From assembly GCA_004292855.1 (NCBI GenBank), contig RDXN01000078.1:1-45100 (forward strand): a stretch of 45,100 nucleotides of DNA, written 5' to 3'. A program made the translations under genes and the position numbers. Source of the DNA: Cytophagales bacterium. Its GTDB lineage: Bacteria > Bacteroidota > Bacteroidia > Cytophagales > Spirosomataceae. Numbering within the stretch: position 1 is the first letter of the stretch; the number at the start of each line of letters is the position of its first letter. A model generated the notes under the pieces. That model saw only the letters and a list, made by a program, of their open reading frames with translations. It made no database searches and had not been told where the DNA came from. Of this stretch, positions 18,600-26,075 are shown piece by piece.

Positions 18600-18671
18600 G
18601 CAGTGGGCAGTAAACAGTGGGCAACTGGCTAATTGTAACAACTGCCAACTGCTTACTGCCAACTGCCCACT
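18600..18671. repeat. Imperfect palindrome of AGTGGGCAG/CTGCCCACT units
   Basis: The left part (GTGGGCAGTAAACAGTGGGCA) and the right part (TGCCAACTGCTTACTGCCAACTGCCCAC, shown here only in outline) are reverse complements apart from a 7-bp unit present only on the right. The element sits between two divergent genes, so it is not a terminator. The remainder of 18590-18841 holds the cytochrome promoter and no gene. Confidence 0.75.
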
Positions 18672-18736
18672 CCGATTAAACCTTTGCGGGTAAATCGAGT
18701 CAAACAATCGTTTTATGGGATAAAGATAGGTTTTAA

Positions 18737-18767
18737 TTGGCCTAATGGGCGAAACGCCTTATTTTTG
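18737..18767 (+). promoter_or_regulatory. Promoter for cytochrome c gene
   Basis: TTG at 18737-18739 and TATTTTTG at 18760-18767, 20 bp apart, match the Bacteroidota -33/-7 pattern (TTG, TAnnTTTG). The start codon follows at 18842, which leaves a leader of roughly 65-70 nt. Confidence 0.6.
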
Positions 18768-18841
18768 TCTGTTACAACCAAAAATGGGTTAACCTCCAGA
18801 TTCCCAGCATTAACCACAGTTTTTAACAACCGAATTACCCC

Positions 18842-19195
18842 ATGAAAAAACCATTTGGCTTACTGTTTGCCACGGCCCTGATGGCTGTTGGTTCGCTCAA
18901 CGCACAAGCTCAGGACGATATTCCTGAGGACATGAAGGCTTTAATGACCAAGCACACCTGTATTGCCTGCCACCGCGTGGATCAGCGTTTGGTGGGTCCG
19001 GCTTACAAAGAAGTAGCAAAGAAGAAATATACCGACGCGCAGATTGTCGAGCTGATTTACAACCCAAAGCCAGCCAATTGGCCGGGCTACCCGCCGATGG
19101 CGGCCATGAAGCAGGTGCCGAAAGACGACGCCCTCAAGCTCGCCAAGTGGATCAACTCGATGGGTGGCAAAGCCCCCGCGAAGAAGAAAGCCTAG
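18842..19195 (+). CDS. Secreted monohaem class I cytochrome c
   Basis: Encodes 117 residues. A signal peptide (MKKPFGLLFATALMAVGSLNAQAQ) is followed by a small cytochrome c fold: CIACH binds the haem, and the likely axial Met is in PPMAAMKQV. A short Lys/Ala-rich tail closes the protein. The size fits a c551/c552-like periplasmic electron carrier. No oxidase or reductase partner gene lies nearby, so the redox partner is unknown. The gene converges on the rRNA methyltransferase gene, with a 30-bp-arm palindrome directly after its stop codon that probably terminates both transcripts. Confidence 0.93.
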   Translation: MKKPFGLLFATALMAVGSLNAQAQDDIPEDMKALMTKHTCIACHRVDQRLVGPAYKEVAKKKYTDAQIVELIYNPKPANWPGYPPMAAMKQVPKDDALKLAKWINSMGGKAPAKKKA

Positions 19196-19197
19196 TC

Positions 19198-19270
19198 AGA
19201 TAACAACGAACAGAGATCAACGATCAGTAATGTTTGCCTGCTGATCGTTGATCTCTGTTCGTTGTTATCT
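19198..19270. terminator. Perfect 30-bp palindrome between convergent genes
   Basis: Arms at 19198-19227 and 19241-19270 are perfect reverse complements around a 13-bp loop. The left arm begins 2 bp after the cytochrome stop. The right arm contains the stop codon (19265-19267) and last Arg codon of the rRNA methyltransferase gene. There is no long T-run, but the position suggests a bidirectional terminator or mRNA-stabilising hairpin derived from a repeat element. Confidence 0.75.
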
Positions 19271-20050
19271 GTTCATTGTTTTCTGCCGCACCACTTCATA
19301 CAGCACCACCCCCGTGGCAACCGACACGTTGAGGGAAGCAACGTTGCCCAACAGGGGAATTTTGATGTGCGTATCCACTACTTTGAGGATTTCCGGCGAG
19401 ATGCCATCCTCCTCCGATCCCATCACAATCGCCAACGGCCCCGAGAAATCGGTAGTGGTTTCGTACAGATCGCGGGCTGATTTTTCAGTACAGGCCACGA
19501 CCTGCACACCTGACTTCTGCAAATAACTGATCGTATCGACCAAATCGAACTCGCGACACACCGAGATGTGATTCAACGCGCCCGATGAAGTCTTCATGGC
19601 GTCGGAGCCGATGGCTGCCGACCCTCTCCCCGGAATCACAATACACTGAACACCCGTGCATTCGGCTGTTCGGGCAATGGCCCCGAAGTTGCGTACGTCC
19701 GTGATCCGGTCGAGCAGGAGCAGGAGTGGTGTTTCGCCCCGTTCGTAGACATCGGCCAGCACGTTCGAGAGTTTCACGTACTGCACAGCCGCCACCAGAC
19801 ACACGACGCCCTGATGGTTTTTGCGCGTCAGGCGGTCCAGTTTCTCCACCGGCACCCGCTGAATCGTGACGCGGTTCTGGAAGGCGAGTTGTTGAATTTC
19901 GGGGTGGCTCATCTCCTTCTCCATGTAGAGTTTGTCGATTTGCTGCCCCGACCGGAGCGTTTCCATCACCGACTGAATTCCAAACACCATATCGTCGGCG
20001 TTGGGTTGTGGGCGTGGAGCTTTGTTATAGCGATGTTGTTGGTAGCTCAT
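19265..20050 (-). CDS. rlmB: 23S rRNA 2'-O-methyltransferase, RlmB/TrmH family
   Basis: Encodes 261 residues. The N-terminal substrate-binding domain (VFGIQSVMETLRSG...NHQGVVCLV) is followed by the SPOUT knot with the three family motifs NFGAIARTAECTG, IVMGSEEDGIS and IPLLGNVASLNVSVATGVVLYE. Length and motifs fit RlmB, which methylates G2251 of 23S rRNA; other TrmH paralogues cannot be fully excluded. It starts 7 bp after the GWxTD lipoprotein gene and is probably co-transcribed with it. Its last Arg codon and stop are supplied by the palindrome at 19198-19270. Confidence 0.93.
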   Translation of the reverse strand: MSYQQHRYNKAPRPQPNADDMVFGIQSVMETLRSGQQIDKLYMEKEMSHPEIQQLAFQNRVTIQRVPVEKLDRLTRKNHQGVVCLVAAVQYVKLSNVLADVYERGETPLLLLLDRITDVRNFGAIARTAECTGVQCIVIPGRGSAAIGSDAMKTSSGALNHISVCREFDLVDTISYLQKSGVQVVACTEKSARDLYETTTDFSGPLAIVMGSEEDGISPEILKVVDTHIKIPLLGNVASLNVSVATGVVLYEVVRQKTMNR

Positions 20051-20057
20051 ACTTTGT

Positions 20058-21479
20058 TTATTCCCGGATGGCCCCCGTGCGCCAGGCTTCGACGATGGGG
20101 TACCAGATGGGTTGATATTCGGCGTAGCGAACGAGTTCGTAGTGGTCGTCGACGAACTGATTAGGCTTACGGTTAAAGGTAAAATTGATTTCCGACACGT
20201 TGGCCCGGCGGTTATACACCCACACCTCGCGGTCGCGGCTGCGCTGTACGCGGTCGGGGGGTCCGAGCACGATGTAGATCATGCCCTTGTCGGTTTTCCA
20301 GCCCTCTTTATAGGTCGTAAACAGGTTATTGGCCTCTTCGACCCGGTTAAAATAGGCCCGGATAGCCTTGCGGGCCACCTCTTCATTGCCCGACATCAGC
20401 CCCAGCCAATACTTATCGAACGCTTTTTTAGCATCCGACGAGCCGTTTAGCTCGTTCATTTCGGTGCTCGTACTCACGTACATTACTGGCTTCACGAGCC
20501 GTTCGGGGCGGGTAAGTTTGGGAAACCGGTTGTCGGTCACCATCAGGCCAATGCCGTAGGTGTCGGTGGTGTCTTCGAGGAAAAAGTAAAGGCCCTCTTT
20601 AGGCAGTTGAAACGGCTGATTGGTCGTCACCGTGAGCGTAGAGTCAACGGCGAGGGTGCGGGCCGCCGGGCGGTTGGCCGTGTTCATGGGCGACGAAGCC
20701 GCGTCGAACTCGTGCTTGTATCGGAACCCGTACAGTTGTCGGCTCGTACCGGCTACGTCGCGGATCACAACCGTATCGGTACGGCTTACGAAGTTGCGGA
20801 GCCGGGGGGTTTTGCCATCAGCCTCAAATAGGGTGTAGCGGTCGGTGATGCGGGGCGCGCGAAACCGCAATTGCAGATCGTTAAGGGCCTTTTTGCCGGA
20901 ATTAACTTCCGTTATTTCGGTCAGCATCACGGCCCCGATGGCGTCTTTAGGGCGTTTCACCTCGTAGGTCAGCACGAGGTGATCGCCCTGCACGCTGAGG
21001 TTTTCGGCGGTAGCCTGCACGTTGCCGTAGCCGAGCCGTTCACGGTTATTATAGTCGGGATACAGCACGTAGTTGACCAGGAACCGCGTCCCGAAATCAC
21101 CCACCGAACGAACCGGATTCCCGTCGGGTGTGCGGGCGTAGATATTCAGGTACACGCGGGCGGCTGTGCTGTCGACGGCCAGAAACTTGCCTTTAATGGC
21201 CGTAATGGCATACGTACTTACCACCGAACTAGTGCTAGCCGGGGCCGACCCATCGGGTGCGTTTTGCCGGAACGTAACGGCGGGGCGCGTTGAATTCGGG
21301 TCGGCATTGAGCGGGCGTTGCACCTGCACCGAGGGGCTGTTTTGAGCCTGCTGGTTAGCGGTTATCTGTCGTGACCCCGACGAGGCCGTTGGCGACTGCC
21401 GTGCGGTCGAACTCGTCTTCTTCGAGCTGGAGCAGGCCGCTATACATAGAGCAATTAGAAGTACTAAATAGGTGCGCAT
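20058..21479 (-). CDS. GWxTD-domain lipoprotein
   Basis: Encodes 473 residues from the ATG at 21479; the 29 codons upstream in the open frame do not look like a signal. The N-terminus MRTYLVLLIALCIAAC is a lipoprotein signal with Cys at the lipobox, followed by a low-complexity Ser/Thr/Gln linker. The central beta-rich region is unassigned. The C-terminal third carries the GWxTD domain: FDKYWLGLMSGNEEVARKAI, then YKEGWKTDKGMIYIVLGPPD and VWVYNR. GWxTD proteins are typical of Bacteroidota and related phyla, and their function is not established. It is probably anchored in the outer membrane and leads a two-gene transcript with rlmB. Confidence 0.9.
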   Translation of the reverse strand: MRTYLVLLIALCIAACSSSKKTSSTARQSPTASSGSRQITANQQAQNSPSVQVQRPLNADPNSTRPAVTFRQNAPDGSAPASTSSVVSTYAITAIKGKFLAVDSTAARVYLNIYARTPDGNPVRSVGDFGTRFLVNYVLYPDYNNRERLGYGNVQATAENLSVQGDHLVLTYEVKRPKDAIGAVMLTEITEVNSGKKALNDLQLRFRAPRITDRYTLFEADGKTPRLRNFVSRTDTVVIRDVAGTSRQLYGFRYKHEFDAASSPMNTANRPAARTLAVDSTLTVTTNQPFQLPKEGLYFFLEDTTDTYGIGLMVTDNRFPKLTRPERLVKPVMYVSTSTEMNELNGSSDAKKAFDKYWLGLMSGNEEVARKAIRAYFNRVEEANNLFTTYKEGWKTDKGMIYIVLGPPDRVQRSRDREVWVYNRRANVSEINFTFNRKPNQFVDDHYELVRYAEYQPIWYPIVEAWRTGAIRE

Positions 21480-21602
21480 ACACAACGAGTGAGCAACGTC
21501 TTTGAAATGAGTCTGGTAAAGTAACGAAAAAAGGGGGCGTTGTGGGTAAAAATCAATCGAAAACATACCAATCAGATGATTAGCAGGCTAATTTTGTAGG
21601 CT

Positions 21603-21694
21603 CAACCCCACCCCAACCCCTCCCCAATAGGGAGGGGCTAAAAAACGCTCAAGCTAAAGCCCCTCCCTATTGGGGAGGGGTTGGGGTGGGGTTG
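21603..21694. repeat. Perfect G/C-run palindromic element (37-bp arms)
   Basis: Arms at 21603-21639 and 21658-21694 are exact reverse complements around an 18-bp loop. Each arm has an inner hairpin (CCCCTCCC...GGGAGGGG). The right arm carries four G4 runs separated by 1, 2 and 1 nt (21672-21691), and the left arm the same on the other strand, so both strands could form a G-quadruplex. It lies between divergent genes, 11 bp before the methyltransferase ATG, so it is not a shared terminator. A TAATTTTG box at 21589-21596 would place it in the leader of that gene. Confidence 0.9.
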
Positions 21695-21705
21695 ACGACA
21701 TAACT

Positions 21706-22473
21706 ATGTACAAGACCACCGAGATTACCTCCGCCGAGATCACGTCGGACAACCCCGTTCATCAGCGGTTGCTGTTTCCGTATGTAGAAGCCGCGCAGAT
21801 GGTTCACGGGAACGTACTCGAAATTGGCTGCGGCTGGGGTCGGGGCCTCGAATTGCTCACGCAGGCCGCCGATCATTATACGGGCATCGACAAAAACGAA
21901 GACCTGATCGGCTCGCTCCAGCGCGAGTACCCCCAATCGACGTTTATCGCGGCTAACATTCCGCCCCTCAGCGGCTTAGCCGACAATACGTTTGATTTTA
22001 TCGTGACGTTTCAGGTGATCGAGCACATCGAGAACGACAGTCTGTTTGTGAAAGAAGCCCACCGGGTGCTCAAACCGGGTGGTAAGTTGTTGCTCACCAC
22101 CGTCAACAAGACCTTCTCGCTCACGCGCAACCCCTGGCACGTGCGCGAGTATGTAGCCGATGAACTGCGGGCATTGATGGGTCAGCATTTTCCGGTTATC
22201 GAAACGCGCGGCATTCACGGCAACGACAAGGTGATGACCTACTACGAGCAGAACAAACGTTCGGTGGAGCGATTCACGCGCTGGGATATTTTCAACCTAC
22301 AATACCGCTTGCCCCGCCGACTTCTGCAAGTGCCCTACGACATTGCCAACCGCATGAACCGCAACCGACTCCTGCAACAGGATGGCCTTGCCGCCGAAAT
22401 CCTCCACACCGATTACCTGGTCAGCGAGAATCCGGCGGGGAGTTTGGATTTCTTTTACGTAGCAACGAAGTAG
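21706..22473 (+). CDS. Class I SAM-dependent methyltransferase
   Basis: Encodes 255 residues from the ATG at 21706; the open frame extends back to 21670, but those residues (GRGWGGVDD) come from the palindromic repeat. Motif I is VLEIGCGWGRGLELL, the acidic loop is YTGIDKNEDLI, motif IV is FDFIVTFQVIEHIEND, and post-motif is VLKPGGKLLLTTVNK. It belongs to the Methyltransf_11/25 group; the substrate is unknown. It stands alone and converges on the HxlR regulator, with a perfect palindrome between the two ends. Confidence 0.88.
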   Translation: MYKTTEITSAEITSDNPVHQRLLFPYVEAAQMVHGNVLEIGCGWGRGLELLTQAADHYTGIDKNEDLIGSLQREYPQSTFIAANIPPLSGLADNTFDFIVTFQVIEHIENDSLFVKEAHRVLKPGGKLLLTTVNKTFSLTRNPWHVREYVADELRALMGQHFPVIETRGIHGNDKVMTYYEQNKRSVERFTRWDIFNLQYRLPRRLLQVPYDIANRMNRNRLLQQDGLAAEILHTDYLVSENPAGSLDFFYVATK

Positions 22474-22482
22474 TGACGCGGC

Positions 22483-22575
22483 TTTTTGTCATCCCGACGC
22501 AGGAGGGATCTACTTCTGAGATAGTCAAATTGATTACAATCAAAGTAGATCCCTCCTGCGTCGGGATGACAAAAA
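22483..22575. terminator. Perfect 33-bp palindrome between convergent genes
   Basis: Arms at 22483-22515 and 22543-22575 are exact reverse complements and begin/end with T5/A5, so either strand would give a stem followed by a short U-run. It lies 9 bp after the methyltransferase stop and 11 bp after the HxlR stop, and probably terminates both. The core GTCATCCCGACGCAGGAGGG resembles a dispersed genomic repeat rather than a plain terminator. Confidence 0.85.
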
Positions 22576-22586
22576 CTACCGCTTCC

Positions 22587-22961
22587 TCACCCCTCCACTC
22601 CAATCAATTCCCCCTCCCGCGCCCCCAATTCCCGGCCCCAACGGGCAATCTCTTCGAGGGCCGGGACCAGCGTACGCCCGAAGTCGGTGAGTGCGTACTC
22701 TACGCGGGGCGGCACTTCGGCGTAGACCGTGCGGCTCACGATCCCGTCTTCTTCCAGAGCCTTCAGTTGCAGACTCAACATCTTCTCCGTGATGTCGGGG
22801 ATGTGTTTTTTGAGTTCGCTGAACCGCTTTTTCTCATTGCGGAGATACCACAACACCACCGCTTTCCATTTGCCGCCAATAAACGACATGGTTACGTCGA
22901 GGGCACAATGATAGGTTTCGCCCCGGAGCCTGATTCGCTTTTCTTCGCCGTTAATTAACAT
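22587..22961 (-). CDS. HxlR-family winged-helix transcriptional regulator
   Basis: Encodes 124 residues. Family hallmarks are a Cys near the N-terminus (YHCALDVTMSFIGGKWKAVVLWYL), the recognition region KRFSELKKHIPDITEKMLSLQLKALEEDGIV, and the wing VPPRVEYALTDFGRTL. HxlR proteins often respond to aldehydes, quinones or redox stress through the N-terminal Cys and control a neighbouring oxidoreductase. Here it is divergent from an F420-reductase-like gene across a 437-bp gap that contains a perfect 7-bp-arm inverted repeat (23217-23234). Control of that neighbour is a reasonable inference. Confidence 0.95.
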   Translation of the reverse strand: MLINGEEKRIRLRGETYHCALDVTMSFIGGKWKAVVLWYLRNEKKRFSELKKHIPDITEKMLSLQLKALEEDGIVSRTVYAEVPPRVEYALTDFGRTLVPALEEIARWGRELGAREGELIGVEG

Positions 22962-23000
22962 ACGTTTAGTTTTTAAAAAAGTGGTATTGGTTTCTTAAAC

Positions 23001-23137
23001 CTGCCAGTGGTCTGCAAGACCCTGGCAGGGGTTGTTCACTAGAACAGGTTAATCCATTGCCAATGGTCTGTGGACCCTAACAATGGTTTTAGAACTACGC
23101 GCTAGCACCACTGCCAGGGTCTGCGACCACTGGCAGG
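23001..23137. repeat. Cluster of three CTGCCAG/CTGGCAG hairpin units
   Basis: Units near 23001-23029, 23053-23085 and 23108-23137 are related hairpins of the form CTGCCAG...GGTCT...GACC...CTGGCAG; the middle one has diverged and the third is inverted. They lie in the gap 22962-23398 between the divergent HxlR and F420-reductase-like genes. The rest of that gap holds the operator and promoter listed separately, and no gene. Confidence 0.7.
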
Positions 23138-23216
23138 GTGTGAACCAGATAATTAAATTTACAAATTTACTGATCACAACTGCCTCATTATCAAGATATT
23201 ATCATGAATCACACAG

Positions 23217-23234
23217 ACTGTCACTCTTGACAGT
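23217..23234. promoter_or_regulatory. Candidate HxlR operator
   Basis: ACTGTCA-CTCT-TGACAGT is a perfect inverted repeat with 7-bp arms, placed 3 bp upstream of the TTG of a candidate promoter for the plus-strand gene. Its size and position suit a dimeric winged-helix repressor or activator such as the divergently encoded HxlR protein. Confidence 0.5.
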
Positions 23235-23237
23235 ATC

Positions 23238-23269
23238 TTGTTTTTGCTGAAAACCTTGCCTTATATTTG
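23238..23269 (+). promoter_or_regulatory. Promoter for F420-reductase-like gene
   Basis: TTG at 23238-23240 and TATATTTG at 23262-23269 (21-bp spacing) fit the Bacteroidota pattern. The leader to the ATG at 23399 would be about 120 nt. Confidence 0.5.
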
Positions 23270-23398
23270 CTATACTTTTTACAGTAGCACACAAAAGTAA
23301 AGTTAATTGACTTCACACCGAAGCTTCACGCCAGAAAAATCCCGGAGGGATTCAACAGCGTAGCATCGGTAGAGAATCATCATAAACCTCCAACTAAA

Positions 23399-24097
23399 AT
23401 GAACATTGCCGTATTAGGAACAGGCTCCGTTGGGCAGGCGTTGGCCGGTCGGTTGGCCGGACTAGGTCATCAGGTTGTCATGGGCACACGCGACGTGGCC
23501 GCTACCCTCACCCGCACCACCCCCGACGGATGGGGCAATCCGGCCATTGGCACCTGGGCCGCTGCCAACCCGCAGATTAAACTCGTTACGTATGCAGAAG
23601 CAGCCGCCTTTTCGGATGGCATCATCGTCCACGCCATGAACGGACACGCGGCCATCGACGCGCTGCATCAAGCCGGGGAAGCCAATCTGGCGGGCAAAAT
23701 TCTGATCGACATTACCAACCCGCTCGATTTCTCAAAAGGATTTCCGCCTTCGCTGTTCGTGAGCAATACCGACAGCCTGGGTGAGCAGATTCAGGCCGCT
23801 TTCCCGGCCCTGAAGGTGGTCAAAAGCCTGAACACGATGAGCAATCCGATCATGATAAACCCAGCCGCCGTGCCGGGCGATCATACCGTGTTTGTGAACG
23901 GCAACGATGCCGACGCCAAAGTAGCGGTCGCCGAACTCCTCAAAAGCTTTGGCTGGACCGACGCAAACATTTTTGATCTGGGCGACATTACGGCCTCGCG
24001 GGGTGTGGAGATGGTTTTACCCTTGTGGGTACGGATTTATGGCAAAACCCAAACGCCGTTTTTCAACTTCAACATTAACTTCGCACCAAAGGGCTGA
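23399..24097 (+). CDS. NADPH-dependent F420-reductase-like oxidoreductase
   Basis: Encodes 232 residues. The N-terminal Rossmann motif GTGSVGQALAGRLAGLGHQVVMGTR binds NADP, with the Arg after the second strand suiting a phosphate. The middle (KILIDITNPLDFSKGFPPSLFVSNTDSLGEQIQ and VVKSLNTMSNPIM) matches F420_oxidored/FNO-like proteins. Members outside F420-using organisms are usually uncharacterised reductases. The divergent HxlR regulator suggests induction by an electrophile or redox signal. The next gene begins 40 bp downstream and could share the transcript. Confidence 0.88.
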   Translation: MNIAVLGTGSVGQALAGRLAGLGHQVVMGTRDVAATLTRTTPDGWGNPAIGTWAAANPQIKLVTYAEAAAFSDGIIVHAMNGHAAIDALHQAGEANLAGKILIDITNPLDFSKGFPPSLFVSNTDSLGEQIQAAFPALKVVKSLNTMSNPIMINPAAVPGDHTVFVNGNDADAKVAVAELLKSFGWTDANIFDLGDITASRGVEMVLPLWVRIYGKTQTPFFNFNINFAPKG

Positions 24098-24137
24098 TGC
24101 GGCAAGGGGCGGCATCAGTTGCCCCAACGCACACATC

Positions 24138-25910
24138 ATGATCCGTAGATTGCTTCTCCTCCTCTTCATTGCCCAAACCACTCTCGCCCAAACCGTTACG
24201 CGGGGTCCGTATCTCCAGATGGGCACCCAGACTGCCGCCACTATCCGTTGGCGCACCGACATGCCCACGGTGGGGCGGGTTACGTATGGGCTTGCGGCTA
24301 ACTCGCTCACGGACAGCGCGACGGAGTCGGAGAGTACCACCGAACACGAGGTTCGAATTACGGGCCTCACCCCCGACCGGCAGTATTTCTACAGCGTCGG
24401 CACGACCGATGCCGTGCTGCAACAGGGGCCGGACCATTATTTTCTGACGGCCCCACCCGCCGATACCAAACGTAAAATCCGCGTTGCTTCGTTCGGCGAT
24501 TGCGGGTTTACGTGGATTGGTACCAATCAGGCCGACGTACGGAATGGGTTCCTGAGCTTTAAGGGCAACACACCCGTTGACCTCTGGAACCTGATCGGCG
24601 ACAACTCATACGAGGGCGAAGACGCTCATTTCCAATACAATTTCTTCACGCCCTTCGGCCCTACCCTACTCCGTAATCAAATGCTGTTTGCCGTGCCCGG
24701 CAACCACGACTACAGCAACCGACCGGATTTGGCGGCAAGCCAAGCCATTCCGTACTACGACATCTTTACCTTCCCCACCAACGGCGAGGTGGGCGGGGTG
24801 CCGTCGGGTACGGAACAATGGTACTCGTACGACTACGGCCCCATCCATTTTGTGATGCTCGACGGCTTCGGCACCCGGACCATCGACGGCGTGGAACGGA
24901 AGTTATACGACGATACTACGAGCCACCCGCAGGTACAATGGCTCAAAGCGGATTTGGCCGCCAACACCAAAAAGTGGACTATCGTGTACCAGCACTTCCC
25001 GGCCTACTCGCAGGGATCGCACAACTCCGAAACCGAGGCCGATCTGGTGGCCATCCGGCAGCGCATCAACCCCATTCTCGAACGCTACGGGGTCGATTTA
25101 GTGCTCAATGGCCACAGCCACGACTACGAACGCTCGTGGCCCATCCACGACCATTACGGCCCCATGAGCGACTTCACCAGTAATCCTTCGGCCTACCGTT
25201 TTCCGCAACACAACAGCACGGGCCGCTACGACGGGTCGGCGGGGTCGTGCCCATACGTGACCACGAGTGAGAAGCGCAAGCAAGGGACCGTTTACGTGGT
25301 CAGCGGCTCGGCGGGGGCGTTTAACCCCAACCCCACGCCAAACACGCACCCAATCATGGTGAAAACCGAAAAAGTGATTGGCGGCTCGTTTTTCCTCGAA
25401 ATTGAAGATAACCGGCTCGATGCCAAGTTTATCCAGAATAACCCACCCGGCTATGTGATTGGCGATCAGTTTACGATCATGAAAGACGTAACCCGCACCA
25501 CAACCTACCCCCTCACGGCGGGCGAATCGGCGACGTTAACAGCCTCGTATATTGGCGATTACAGTTGGAGTAGTTCGGACAACGCATCCTTTTCGGGCAC
25601 GGGCCGAAGCGTGACGGTGTCGCCCACAACGAGCCAAACCTACGTGGTGAGCGACGGGCACGGCTGCGTGCAGGACGTGTTTGTGGTGAGCGTTGCCTGT
25701 GGCAGCCCGATGTACACCGTACGAACTGGAAACTGGACCGACCCGAGCGTTTGGTCCTGCAACCGGATTCCCACTGCGTCCGACGAGGTACACCTGCGCC
25801 ACCGGATTGGTATTCCAAGCGGACATACCGCCCACGTCAAGCACGTTATAGTCGATCCGGGTGTCCGAATTCAGTATGGCTATGGTGGTCGGTTAGTGTT
25901 GGGGGAGTGA
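24138..25910 (+). CDS. Secreted purple-acid-phosphatase-like metallophosphoesterase
   Basis: Encodes 590 residues from the ATG at 24138, directly before a signal peptide (MIRRLLLLLFIAQTTLAQ). The longer open frame starting at 23949 overlaps the preceding gene and adds unrelated residues. Residues 20-110 are the fibronectin-like N-terminal domain of purple acid phosphatases (VTRGPYLQMG...). The metallophosphoesterase motifs follow: GDCGF (around 121), GDNSYEG (154), GNHDYSN (188), YQHFPAYSQGSHN (around 290) and NGHSHDYERS (324). After a beta-rich linker the protein ends in a GNW..PSVW...P...DEV module (around 531-590) shared with the first gene of the window. It presumably releases phosphate from organic esters outside the cell. 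Confidence 0.9.
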   Translation: MIRRLLLLLFIAQTTLAQTVTRGPYLQMGTQTAATIRWRTDMPTVGRVTYGLAANSLTDSATESESTTEHEVRITGLTPDRQYFYSVGTTDAVLQQGPDHYFLTAPPADTKRKIRVASFGDCGFTWIGTNQADVRNGFLSFKGNTPVDLWNLIGDNSYEGEDAHFQYNFFTPFGPTLLRNQMLFAVPGNHDYSNRPDLAASQAIPYYDIFTFPTNGEVGGVPSGTEQWYSYDYGPIHFVMLDGFGTRTIDGVERKLYDDTTSHPQVQWLKADLAANTKKWTIVYQHFPAYSQGSHNSETEADLVAIRQRINPILERYGVDLVLNGHSHDYERSWPIHDHYGPMSDFTSNPSAYRFPQHNSTGRYDGSAGSCPYVTTSEKRKQGTVYVVSGSAGAFNPNPTPNTHPIMVKTEKVIGGSFFLEIEDNRLDAKFIQNNPPGYVIGDQFTIMKDVTRTTTYPLTAGESATLTASYIGDYSWSSSDNASFSGTGRSVTVSPTTSQTYVVSDGHGCVQDVFVVSVACGSPMYTVRTGNWTDPSVWSCNRIPTASDEVHLRHRIGIPSGHTAHVKHVIVDPGVRIQYGYGGRLVLGE

Positions 25911-26020
25911 TTAGTTTTTCACAATCTCGCCCTGCACCGTGCGGCTGCAACCTGTGCCGTCGCGGACGATGATGATGATGATGAAGGGGCCACCCCGCTT
26001 GATGGTGAACACCAGCGCGG
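25911..26020 (-). pseudogene. Remnant of shared surface-protein 3' end (copy 1)
   Basis: The minus strand reads VFTIKRGGPF, then five Ile codons, then VRDGTGCSRTVQGEIVKN and a stop at 25911-25913. This is the last third of the roughly 95-residue C-terminal domain of the genes at 26811, 33512 and 40195, in an open frame but without the rest of a gene. The (ATC)5 run is an expansion not present in the intact copies. The upstream part has been replaced by the promoter of the PD-(D/E)XK-like gene at 26076. Confidence 0.8.
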
Positions 26021-26047
26021 AAGTAGGCGTTGTTGCTCTGAACGTCG

Positions 26048-26055
26048 TATCTTTG
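26048..26055 (+). promoter_or_regulatory. -7 box of PD-(D/E)XK-like gene, copy 1
   Basis: TATCTTTG matches TAnnTTTG, 20 bp before the ATG at 26076. A TTG at 26030-26032 is somewhat close (15 bp) for a -33 element. From about this box onward the sequence is duplicated at 38583-39340. Confidence 0.45.
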
Positions 26056-26075
26056 CCTATAAACCGAATAAGGCA

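Noticed and set aside
21670-21705. Longer N-terminus for the methyltransferase at 21706
   Set aside because: Those codons are part of the palindromic repeat arm (GRGWGG) and have no counterpart in the family.
22483-22575. Small ORFs on both strands over the palindrome (FVIPTQEGST-type peptide)
   Set aside because: Such peptides arise from dispersed palindromic repeats; no start context or family support.
23949-24137. N-terminal extension of the phosphatase overlapping the preceding gene
   Set aside because: The ATG at 24138 begins a clear signal peptide; the upstream residues are out-of-frame translation of the oxidoreductase gene.
25975-25989. (GAT)5 run considered as a phase-variation repeat
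   Set aside because: It is a triplet repeat within a truncated remnant, so length changes would not shift a frame of any working gene.
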